This document shows, piece by piece, positions 45,234-53,776 of a stretch of DNA of 64,000 nucleotides. The notes under the pieces are model-generated. The model ran no database searches. It was not told the origin of the DNA and saw only the letters and a program-made list of their open reading frames with translations. Positions within the stretch are counted from its first letter, which is position 1; every line of letters starts with the position of its first letter. The stretch comes from Candidatus Brachybacter algidus. Lineage in GTDB: Bacteria > Bacteroidota > Bacteroidia > Chitinophagales > Saprospiraceae. A program made the translations under genes and the position numbers. Where the stretch lies: NCBI GenBank assembly GCA_016711705.1, contig JADJSK010000002.1:620001-684000 (forward strand), given 5' to 3'.

Positions 45234-47609
45234 ATGAGAAAATTTTTAACTCTAAGAGTTTCTTTTTTCTGGATGCTGTTGGGTTTGCTATCTTTTGCAA
45301 ACACTGCCAGTGCTCAGGATTATTACATTGTTATCACACAAGGTGATGATGCGATAAAGGGCGATACATTTAAAGTAGGTGTTGCAGCATATCGTGATTT
45401 TTGTTTGGAAGGCATTCCTGCTGGTGAAATTTCAACACAAATATGTGAGCCAATCCTTGCAGGTGATGCAGCAAATCCAGCTGCTTTGATCGATCTTGAT
45501 CCGATCACTGCACAAGCAGGATATTGTGAAAGAGGTGGTGGTATCGCATTTGACACCAAAGCTATGAACATTCAAAATGCTGGTGCTGAAGGAATGTTAT
45601 TGGCTAATAATGACCAGGCAAATCCTAATAATGTCCTTAATTATGGTACTAAAGGTGCTGTTACTAATTTCTGGGGATTGAGCGTTTCTTACAATTCAGG
45701 ACAAATCCTTAAGCTTTATCCTGGCTTTTCATTTGTTATCATCACTAAAGCTGTTGCTGCGGACACAGATGTAATTATCTGGGAAGGTGAAGGTGAATTT
45801 GATGGTGGATTAGCTCCTTGGACTACTGTAGGTATTTCTTGTGGTGGTGCTGACCAAGACGGTGCTCTTGCTGTTTGGAATTGGGCTGCTGATGGATCTA
45901 CTCAAGGTCTTTATGGAGGAACTAAAATCAATTCTCCAACAGTGTGTAACGGAGCTGCATTTTTTAACTCTGATCTTTATGACACAAATGCAACAGCTCA
46001 AGGTGACGGCCCATGTTCAGCTAACCAGGAAGGTGAATTGATCTCTCCAATCATTGACTTGAGTGCTTATCCAGAAGAAACTGCTATTACTATGAAGTTT
46101 ACTCAGGTGACACGTCAGTACCAAAGTGAATATTTCGTTGGATGGTCTAATGATGGTGGTGAAACATGGACAGAAATTCCAATTAATACTGGAATCGTTC
46201 TAAACTCAGGCTATGAAAATTCAACTCAGCGTATCAAGTTAACAGGAGCAGTTCCAACTGCTAATTTTAGAATAAAATTCAGATATGTAGGAAACTACTA
46301 CTTCTGGATAGTTGATGATGTTAAATTGGTAGAGCCAGAGGATTATAATGCATTGATCGATCCTAACTGGATGACAACTGCACCTTATCCGACTATGCCT
46401 TTAAGTCAGGCCGTACCTGTACAATTTATGACTGATGTTCATAATATTGGTGGTAAATCATTGACTAGCACAGAACTTAAAGCCGTAATCACAAATGAAG
46501 CTAACGAAGAGGTTTATTCTGAAACAGTAGTTCTTAACAGTGTTGGTGCTGCTGCAGGTACAGTATTTAGCGGTGATACTATCCAGAATACTATATTCGG
46601 ATCTTACCTACCAACCGAAGAAGGTGATTACAAAGTAACTTATTCTATATCTACAGAAGAAGAAGATTTTGATGCTACAAACAACTCTTATTCCAAAACA
46701 TTCACTGTCACGAATGCTGACAATGGAGAATGGGGTAGAGAAGACGGCATCACAAGAAACATATCATTGGCTTTCGCTGATGGTGTAAGAATTGATTGGG
46801 CATATTCAAATGTATTCAGAGCTGAGAATGCTGGTTCTGCTAAAAATGTTAAATTCAACATTGCCAATGCTGATGACTTAGGAGAAATTGGTGGAACTGC
46901 ACAGTTTTATATCTATGAGTGTGAAGACCTAAATGGTGATTTCATTTATACTGATGATGAGCATGATGTAGTAGGATTTAATTACTTTGATGTCCCTGCA
47001 GGTTCTGCAGCCAATCTTGAAGTTGATCTTCCGATCAGAGATTTCGGTACAGAAGAAGTGATCAATCTTGAGTTGAAAGAAGGCAAAGTGTATGTACTTT
47101 CTCTTGTTTATCAGGCTCCTGAAAGTGCACCTACGACCAGCTTATTCTGGTCTTCAAGTGATAAGATCAACCAAAGAGCTACTGAATTCATCGGTGAGGC
47201 ACAAGGTGACTATGTTTGTACACACGAACTACATACACCATGGGAGTTGGATGGTCCTATCGATTGCTCTACTGCAAGAAGTGTATTCTCAGGAACACCG
47301 GTTCCTTACGCAAGATTCGGTGTAGGTACTTTGGCTAAGAAGGATCTAAAACTAGCTGACAATACATTCACAGTGTTCCCTACGAATACGAGAGATAATG
47401 TATCAGTGGCATTTAACTTTGCTAATGCAACAGATGCTACAATGGAAGTTTATGATATCAATGGTAAGAGATTGTCTAACAATAAACTAGAAAATCAAAA
47501 GGATCAAACGAATGTGATCAACGTTGGGCAATTCGCTCAAGGTACTTACTTCGTAAGAGTTACAACTCCTAACGGAACGTTGTCTAAACCTTTTAATGTA
47601 ATCAAATAA
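45234..47609 (+). CDS. Secreted PA-domain protein with T9SS type A sorting domain (copy 1)
   Basis: A 791-residue exported protein. Signal peptide 1-27 precedes a protease-associated (PA) domain at about 60-170 (GYCERGGGIAFDTKAMNIQNAG, the usual PA pattern). A MAM-like or lectin-like sandwich at about 183-365 follows (FDGGLAPW, GELISPIIDLS, GWSNDGGETW). A CARDB-like Ig domain (about 380-490) and a further beta-rich domain come before the T9SS type A tail (about 715-791: VFPTNTRDNV, YDINGKRL, GTYFVRVTTPNG). No catalytic domain of a peptidase is recognised. It is a paralogue of the next gene. The T9SS tail predicts outer-membrane crossing and surface anchoring. A strong terminator follows. Confidence 0.88.
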   Translation: MRKFLTLRVSFFWMLLGLLSFANTASAQDYYIVITQGDDAIKGDTFKVGVAAYRDFCLEGIPAGEISTQICEPILAGDAANPAALIDLDPITAQAGYCERGGGIAFDTKAMNIQNAGAEGMLLANNDQANPNNVLNYGTKGAVTNFWGLSVSYNSGQILKLYPGFSFVIITKAVAADTDVIIWEGEGEFDGGLAPWTTVGISCGGADQDGALAVWNWAADGSTQGLYGGTKINSPTVCNGAAFFNSDLYDTNATAQGDGPCSANQEGELISPIIDLSAYPEETAITMKFTQVTRQYQSEYFVGWSNDGGETWTEIPINTGIVLNSGYENSTQRIKLTGAVPTANFRIKFRYVGNYYFWIVDDVKLVEPEDYNALIDPNWMTTAPYPTMPLSQAVPVQFMTDVHNIGGKSLTSTELKAVITNEANEEVYSETVVLNSVGAAAGTVFSGDTIQNTIFGSYLPTEEGDYKVTYSISTEEEDFDATNNSYSKTFTVTNADNGEWGREDGITRNISLAFADGVRIDWAYSNVFRAENAGSAKNVKFNIANADDLGEIGGTAQFYIYECEDLNGDFIYTDDEHDVVGFNYFDVPAGSAANLEVDLPIRDFGTEEVINLELKEGKVYVLSLVYQAPESAPTTSLFWSSSDKINQRATEFIGEAQGDYVCTHELHTPWELDGPIDCSTARSVFSGTPVPYARFGVGTLAKKDLKLADNTFTVFPTNTRDNVSVAFNFANATDATMEVYDINGKRLSNNKLENQKDQTNVINVGQFAQGTYFVRVTTPNGTLSKPFNVIK

Positions 47610-47631
47610 TCTTTGATTAGGTGAAATGAGA

Positions 47632-47663
47632 GGGGCTGCAAGTTTTGCAGCCCCTTTTTTTTT
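47632..47663 (+). terminator. Rho-independent terminator after PA-domain copy 1
   Basis: A 10-bp stem (GGGGCTGCAA / TTGCAGCCCC) with a short loop is followed by a run of nine T residues. Confidence 0.95.
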
Positions 47664-48123
47664 ATTTAAATTCAAAATTATTCATATCGCGGTAGACTTC
47701 ACATAATAAGGTTATTATAAAAAAGCATAATTTAGTTATTATTCTCAATCAACTAAAAACCCTTATAGGGGTTGAATAACAATAGCCCCTGGTGCAACTC
47801 GGGGTATAAAGTAGTCCCCTGCCATCCCTGAATTGGGTTGAACTAACTCAACGAATTTACTATTGTATAATCTCCGGCTTTTGATGCCGACAAATGGCAT
47901 TCTTTAATATTATTTCTTTCAAGTCTTTATAAAACATAAGATCCACTGACTCATTACCTTAGACTTTAGATTTAATTCAAGTTTCCTTTGTGAGTAAAAA
48001 TCTATCGTGAATACAATTGAGAATGAAGGAGCTGCAAGTGGTATTTATCTTCAGGAATAATTTTTCTACTCTAGCATTTTTGTTATATTTAACATCGAAT
48101 CACACCTTTCTCAAATACTTGCC
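47664..48123. other. Intergenic region with palindromic elements
   Basis: No gene is seen. Short hairpins lie at 47759-47773 (AACCC/GGGTT) and 47786-47804 (CCCC-TGGTGCAACTC-GGGG), like the small palindromic elements common in Bacteroidota genomes. A weak promoter (TTTT at 48061, TATATTTA at 48084) may serve the next gene. Confidence 0.55.
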
Positions 48124-50493
48124 ATGAAAAATAACTACCTGTCTTCAATTTTACTTTGTTTAGGATTCTACTTATTCATTCATAGCAATGCAAATGCGCA
48201 GCATTTCATAGAGATCACTGATGGACCGCTCATGGGAACTAAAATGGAAACGATGGTTGGGTGGCATAAGAAATACTGTGATTTAAAACTGAATACTGAA
48301 TTTAATGCACGATTCTGCAGTCAGCGATATGGCGCTAATCTAAATGATATTACAAGTGAAATTGATCTAGGATTGGAGTTGGATGATGTAGGAGTTTGTT
48401 ATCGTGGAGGTGGTGCCTCTTATGATATAAAAGCACATAATGTTAATTATTCTGAAGGTAGTGGCATTATTATTATAAATAATCAGCTAAATGATCCGGA
48501 TGATGAAATGTTCATAACCGGAACCGAGATTATTCCTGACACAAATTTCTTTTCCATAAGTTTATCCTATAATAGTGGAAAGATTCTAGAAAATGCCGGA
48601 ATTGCTGCATTTAAGTTTAAAGTTTTATCTGTAGAAGACAATTCGTCTGATGAAGTTATCTGGGAGGACGGACAGTTTGATGGTGGCATACAATCATGGT
48701 CAACAGTTGGCATTTCTTGTGGTGGGATCGGACAGGATCCTGCTGAGGCAATTTGGATCTATGATGCCGAGGGAGCAGCTTACAAAGGAGGGTCCAAACT
48801 ATCATCTATAGCTTCTGTTACAGCATGCAATGGAGCCATGGTATTTAACTCTTTTATGTATGATACCAATGGGCAGCAACCAGGAGATGGTTCATGCACT
48901 ATATATCAGATAGGTGAATTAATTTCTCCTAATATAGATATCTCTTCTTTACCTGCTGGGGCACCTGTGACACTTACTTTTTATCAAAGTGTCTCACATG
49001 GAAATAGTGAATACTTTGTTGCATGGTCCAATGATGGCGGAGCATCTTGGCAGCAAAAGCTCATCAATGATGATTTAGAATTCGGAGATTTTATAGCCGG
49101 AAAGAAAATGAGGGTTAGATTAGAAGGAACCGAGGCTTCACCAAATTTTAAGGTAAAGTTTATTTACCACGGTAATTACAATTATTGGATAATTGATGAT
49201 GTAAAACTTGTCAAAGCGGCACAATTTAACATTACTACCAATGATGACTGGATGGCCGGAGCTCCTTATCCTACCGTTCCTTCAAGCATGAATGTCCCCA
49301 TCACCTTTATGGCCAACGTGTCAAATAGCGGATATGACCCTATGACAGGGACCACACTCAGTGCAAGGGTTTTTAACGATTTTGGTGAGGAAGTGCATTT
49401 AAGTCAAAATTCTATCACAAGTCCTGGTTCCATTCAGGGTACCATAATTCCAGGATCTGAAATTAACAATTCGGTATTCGGCTCTTATACACCGAATCAA
49501 ATAGGTGATTATATAATTGTATATAAATTGGCTTCGAATGAAGAAGATGAGGATATCACTGATAATACCTTTAGCAAATCCTTTTCAATAACTACAGAGA
49601 ATGGTGGACAATGGGGTAGGGAGGATGGCATCACAGGAAATATTGCCATGAAATTTGAGGAAGATGAACCGGTGGATTGGGCCTACTCAAATGTTTTTCG
49701 TGGTGAAAAGAGCGGTTCGATTGTTTCGAATGTGACATTCCAAGTGGCAAATGCTGATGAAATAGCGGCAATCAATGGCACTGCCCAGTACTTTATATAT
49801 GAATGTACTGATAAAAATGGCGATTTCATTTACACTAATGATGAATATGAAATAGTGGGATACAATTTCTTTGACTTTCCCCTAGGAATTACGAAGGATG
49901 CTCAAATAACCTTGAACATAATCGATGTCTCAACTCAAGAACCCAAGGATGTAAAGATAAAAGAAGGAAAAATATATGTTCTGTCATTAGTTTTTAAGGC
50001 ACCTAAGGATTCGCCATATACTGATCTATATTGGGCATGCAGTGATAAGAACAATCAAAGAGTGATTGAATATATTGGGCAAAAGAATGGTGATTATGTA
50101 TGCACACATGAAATGCATGCTCCATGGCAGATGAATGGCCCTATTGACTGCACACCTCAGAGGACTTTATTTCAAAACACACCAGTGCCGTATGCAAGAT
50201 TTTCTGTTTGGACTGCTTCTTCAAATAATTTACAACTTGATCCTCTTTCATTTAATTTATTCCCAACAATCACAAATAATGTAATAAATATTAGCTATAA
50301 CATTAAAACGGATAAAGCAGTATTATTGGAGATCTACGATATTAATGGCAAGCTGGTATCTGCAGAAAAGTATTTCGCAAGAGCCAAAGAGTCCAAAGTA
50401 ATCAATGTTGGTCAACTAATACCCGGTACTTACATCGCAAAGATCACAACCTCAGAAGGCAGCATTTCTAAGCCTTTCAATGTAATTCGATGA
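48124..50493 (+). CDS. Secreted PA-domain protein with T9SS type A sorting domain (copy 2)
   Basis: A 789-residue paralogue of the gene at 45234, with the same domain order and nearly the same length. Signal peptide 1-25; a PA-like domain (VCYRGGGASYDIKAHNV) that is more diverged than in copy 1; a MAM/lectin-like domain (FDGGIQSWSTVGISCGG, FNSFMYDTNG); a CARDB-like domain; the conserved EYFVAWSNDGG and NVFRGEKSG regions; and a T9SS type A tail (YDINGKLV, GTYIAKITTSEG, SKPFNVI). No catalytic domain is recognised. Tandem placement shows a local duplication. A repeat array, not a gene, follows it. Confidence 0.88.
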   Translation: MKNNYLSSILLCLGFYLFIHSNANAQHFIEITDGPLMGTKMETMVGWHKKYCDLKLNTEFNARFCSQRYGANLNDITSEIDLGLELDDVGVCYRGGGASYDIKAHNVNYSEGSGIIIINNQLNDPDDEMFITGTEIIPDTNFFSISLSYNSGKILENAGIAAFKFKVLSVEDNSSDEVIWEDGQFDGGIQSWSTVGISCGGIGQDPAEAIWIYDAEGAAYKGGSKLSSIASVTACNGAMVFNSFMYDTNGQQPGDGSCTIYQIGELISPNIDISSLPAGAPVTLTFYQSVSHGNSEYFVAWSNDGGASWQQKLINDDLEFGDFIAGKKMRVRLEGTEASPNFKVKFIYHGNYNYWIIDDVKLVKAAQFNITTNDDWMAGAPYPTVPSSMNVPITFMANVSNSGYDPMTGTTLSARVFNDFGEEVHLSQNSITSPGSIQGTIIPGSEINNSVFGSYTPNQIGDYIIVYKLASNEEDEDITDNTFSKSFSITTENGGQWGREDGITGNIAMKFEEDEPVDWAYSNVFRGEKSGSIVSNVTFQVANADEIAAINGTAQYFIYECTDKNGDFIYTNDEYEIVGYNFFDFPLGITKDAQITLNIIDVSTQEPKDVKIKEGKIYVLSLVFKAPKDSPYTDLYWACSDKNNQRVIEYIGQKNGDYVCTHEMHAPWQMNGPIDCTPQRTLFQNTPVPYARFSVWTASSNNLQLDPLSFNLFPTITNNVINISYNIKTDKAVLLEIYDINGKLVSAEKYFARAKESKVINVGQLIPGTYIAKITTSEGSISKPFNVIR

Positions 50494-51176
50494 GGATAAA
50501 AAATTAGAAGTTAGAAGTCAGAAATTAGAATGGACGCCCGATACAATTGACTGTCGAACAAATAATAATGCCCAAACTTCGCGTCATTTTCAATTTTTAA
50601 TTTTCCATTCTCAATACAATCCTTGTTTTGAAATCAAGTCAATCCAATTTCCACAACAAAGCCATCAGCCAACAGCCAGTAGCCATTTCCCATTCGTCTG
50701 AACCACTGATTACTTTCCAAAATTAGAAGTTAGAAATCAGAAATTAGAAATCAGAAATTAGAAGTCAGAAATTAGAATGGACGCCCGAAACAATTGACTG
50801 TCGACCAAATATTAATGCCCAATCTTCGCGTCATTTTCAATTTTCAATTTTCCATTCTCAATTCAACCCTTCTTTTGGAATCAAGTCAATCTAATTTCCA
50901 CAACAGAGCCATTAGCCAACAGCCAGTAGCCATTTCCCATTCGTCTGAACCACTGATTACTTTCAAAATTAGAAGTTAGAAGTCAGAAATTAGAAGTCAG
51001 AAATTAAAATGGACGCCCGATACAACTGACTGTCGACTAAATAATAAGGCCCAATCTTCGCGTCATTTTCAATTTTCAATTTTCCATTCTCAATTCAACC
51101 CTTCTTTTGGAATCAAGTCAATCTAATTTCCACAACAGAGCCAGATGCCTATTGTCTGAACCACTGATTAAATTGA
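50494..51176. repeat. About 3 tandem copies of a 240-bp intergenic repeat
   Basis: The anchor TGGACGCCCG recurs at 50531, 50778 and 51010, giving periods of 247 and 232 nt. Each copy has TTAGAAGTCAGAAA words, then TTCAATTTTCAATTTTCCATTC, AAGTCAATCTAATTTCCACA and GCCATTTCCCATTCGTCTGA. Copies 2 and 3 are almost identical over long stretches. A partial fourth copy continues to about 51300. Confidence 0.93.
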
Positions 51177-51427
51177 TTACACTGATTGCACTGATTTTTT
51201 AGCTAGACTTGAAGGTTATAGTATGAAAGCGACTCTAATTTCCACAGCAGAGCCATCAGCTATCAGCCATTAGCCATTTCCCTTTTGTCTGAACTACGCT
51301 TGCCTGCCATTTAAGGCAGGGATTAAATGTATTACACTGATAGTACTGATTATTACCATGTGCAATTTGCCCAGATTTTTCCCTATGTTTGCACTTTATT
51401 TGAAAAATATTAGAGAAATAACGGGAA
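51177..51427. other. Partial fourth repeat and glyS leader
   Basis: CTAATTTCCACAGCAGAGCC and GCCATTTCCC (51236-51285) belong to the same repeat family. A CCTGCC/GGCAGG palindrome lies at 51303-51320. TATGTTTG at 51384-51391 fits the -7 consensus and is the likely glyS promoter element, giving a leader of about 30 nt. Confidence 0.6.
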
Positions 51428-52987
51428 ATGTCACAGACACAGGAAGATTTTAAGAGAATTATATCATTTGCAAAGGAATACGGCTTTATCTATCCATCAA
51501 GCGAAATCTATGATGGACTTAGTGCAGTTTACGACTATGGTCCACTTGGTGTAGAACTCAAAAATAATCTCAAACAATACTGGTGGCAATCTATGGTGCG
51601 CCTAAATGACAATATTGTCGGTATTGATAGTGCCATATTTATGCATCCTATGATCTGGAAAGCAAGTGGTCACGTCGACGCTTTCAATGATCCGATGTTG
51701 GATAATAAAGATAGCAAGAAACGTTTTAGGGCGGACGTTCTTATCGAAAATCACATTGAGAAGGTAGAAGATAAAATTACTAAGGAAGTTGATAAGGCTG
51801 CCAAAAGATTCGGTGAAACCTTTGATGCTGCTATGTACAAGGAAACCAATCCGCGTGTCATGGAATACCAAAATGAAGTGACTACCTTAAGTAAAAGACT
51901 TGCTACTGCGATGAGCGAAGGAAATATGGCTGAACTAGGCAAGATCATCGAAGATCTACAGATCGCTGACCCTGATTCCGGTTCGCGCAACTGGACAGAA
52001 GTTCGTCAGTTTAACCTGATGTTTTCTACTCAACTAGGCAACATAGCAGGGCAGGAGGAGAAGTTGTACTTGCGTCCGGAAACGGCTCAAGGTATATTTG
52101 TCAACTTCCTGAATGTTCAGAAAACCACCAGACAAAAGATTCCATTCGGTATCGCTCAGATAGGAAAGGCTTTCAGAAATGAGATCGTAGCGCGTCAGTT
52201 TATATTCCGTATGCGGGAATTTGAGCAAATGGAAATGCAGTTTTTCATAGCGCCTGGTACAGAATTGGATTGGTTTGAAAAATGGAAAGCTCAACGAATG
52301 AAGTGGCACCTAGCTTTAGGGACACCTGCGAATAAATTAAAATTCAAAGATCATGATAACTTGGCCCATTATGCCAATGCCGCGACTGATATCCAGTTTG
52401 AGTTTCCATTTGGGTTTAAGGAATTAGAGGGTATTCACTCGAGAACTGATTTCGACCTCAAGAGTCACCAGGAATTGTCGGGTAAAAAATTAACATATTT
52501 CGATCAGGAGAAGAATGAAGCTTATGTGCCTTACGTCGTTGAGACATCTATTGGGGCGGACCGTATGTTCCTGGCTATGTTGAGCAATAATTTGAAAGAG
52601 GAATCTGTACCTGATTCTAAAGGGGAAGATTCTACAAGACTTGTATTCAAGATTCACCCGGCACTTGCTCCTGTAAAATGCGCAGTATTGCCATTGGTCA
52701 AAAATAAAGAAGAGCTTACTTCTAAAGCTAAAACCATTTATGACAAACTAAAATTGCAATTCCAGTGTCAATATGACGACAAAGACGCTATAGGCCGTCG
52801 TTACAGAAGGCAGGATGCTATTGGAACACCGATTTGTATTACGGTAGATTTTGAGACTTTGGATGATAATTGTGTTACTGTGAGGGACAGAGATACCTTG
52901 GTTCAACAGAGAGTTCCTATCGAACAATTATCGGCTATCATCGCTGAGAAAACTGATATGGCAAGAGTTTTGGAGCAATTGGTATAA
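51428..52987 (+). CDS. glyS: Glycyl-tRNA synthetase (single-chain, alpha2 type)
   Basis: A 519-residue class II synthetase of the eukaryote/Bacillus-like dimeric type, not the alpha2beta2 enzyme. Motif 1 lies in the N-terminal FIYPSSEIYDGLSAVYDYGPLG region, motif 2 is FRNEIVARQFIFRMREFEQME, and motif 3 is the SIGADRMFLAML segment. The C-terminal anticodon-binding domain is at about 410-519. Two long inserts near 80-170 are K/E-rich, as usual in this family. It charges tRNA-Gly in the cytosol. It is transcribed alone with a -7 element at 51384. Confidence 0.97.
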   Translation: MSQTQEDFKRIISFAKEYGFIYPSSEIYDGLSAVYDYGPLGVELKNNLKQYWWQSMVRLNDNIVGIDSAIFMHPMIWKASGHVDAFNDPMLDNKDSKKRFRADVLIENHIEKVEDKITKEVDKAAKRFGETFDAAMYKETNPRVMEYQNEVTTLSKRLATAMSEGNMAELGKIIEDLQIADPDSGSRNWTEVRQFNLMFSTQLGNIAGQEEKLYLRPETAQGIFVNFLNVQKTTRQKIPFGIAQIGKAFRNEIVARQFIFRMREFEQMEMQFFIAPGTELDWFEKWKAQRMKWHLALGTPANKLKFKDHDNLAHYANAATDIQFEFPFGFKELEGIHSRTDFDLKSHQELSGKKLTYFDQEKNEAYVPYVVETSIGADRMFLAMLSNNLKEESVPDSKGEDSTRLVFKIHPALAPVKCAVLPLVKNKEELTSKAKTIYDKLKLQFQCQYDDKDAIGRRYRRQDAIGTPICITVDFETLDDNCVTVRDRDTLVQQRVPIEQLSAIIAEKTDMARVLEQLV

Positions 52988-53163
52988 TCCAATAAATCAA
53001 TTTTTTTTCTATAAATATCGACCGTTAGTCTATTTTTACCTACTTATATATAAATAATTTATATATTGGTCACTTATATATGATTCAAAACACTTGTGGT
53101 ATGAAGAGTTAACATTTACTCCAATAAACACACATTTTAACATAATAAACAAAACCAAATACA

Positions 53164-53724
53164 ATGTTATTCAAAAAAAGAAAAATTGGCATAATGATCT
53201 TATTACTTATTATCACAACGGCTTATGTTTTTCAGGCAGAAAAAAGTGTACCTCCACCATGCGAATATCAGCCTTTTCCTGCTGGTGCTACAAAAACATA
53301 TCAGGATACTCTTGAAATGCTTGTACACAACACTAGTGTTTTCTTTGAATGTAAATATCAAACATCCGTAGGGCAGTTAAATGAAGCTGACCTTCCACCT
53401 ATGAATCTTTGTAATAAGGCTGCAAATGCTGTTCAATATGCATTTCCTGGAAGATGCCAGAGTGTTGATGGAGATCCTTGTCCTCCACCACGCTGCCTGG
53501 TAAGTGTATTGCCGGGTTTTGTAACCAAAATTAAAGATTCTAAGATCATCATAGAAGATGCACAAAACGGTATAACTGAATGCCCTGCTAAATTAATTCA
53601 AGGGCAAACATATTACTATCGATTTGAGTTTGACAAAAACACTGTTTCCCAATATGACAGCACTTTTCGAATCTCATTGTCTCTACCAAATGGGGCGAGC
53701 CTAAGCAGAAAAGAGAAATTTTAA
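53164..53724 (+). CDS. Small exported cysteine-rich protein of unknown function
   Basis: A 186-residue protein with a basic N-terminus and hydrophobic segment (about 8-25, IGIMILLLIITTAYVF), so it is exported or anchored. The mature part is Pro- and Cys-rich with seven cysteines (VPPPCEYQ, FECKYQ, MNLCNKA, GRCQSVDG, DPCPPPRC, TECPAK), suggesting disulphides in the periplasm or outside. An odd Cys count leaves one thiol free. No family is recognised. It ends 52 nt before the CHAT gene on the same strand, so the two are probably one operon, and it may be its partner or substrate (inference). Confidence 0.75.
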   Translation: MLFKKRKIGIMILLLIITTAYVFQAEKSVPPPCEYQPFPAGATKTYQDTLEMLVHNTSVFFECKYQTSVGQLNEADLPPMNLCNKAANAVQYAFPGRCQSVDGDPCPPPRCLVSVLPGFVTKIKDSKIIIEDAQNGITECPAKLIQGQTYYYRFEFDKNTVSQYDSTFRISLSLPNGASLSRKEKF

Positions 53725-53776
53725 TAAAATAGTTAGCTTGTTTTTGTAGTTTTGAATTCCCTGAAACAATCAGTAA

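Noticed and set aside
50794..50979. Plus-strand 61-codon frame inside the 240-bp repeats
   Set aside because: It consists only of repeat words and is not conserved between copies.
50494..51300. CRISPR array
   Set aside because: The units are about 240 bp with no short repeat-spacer alternation and no cas genes nearby.
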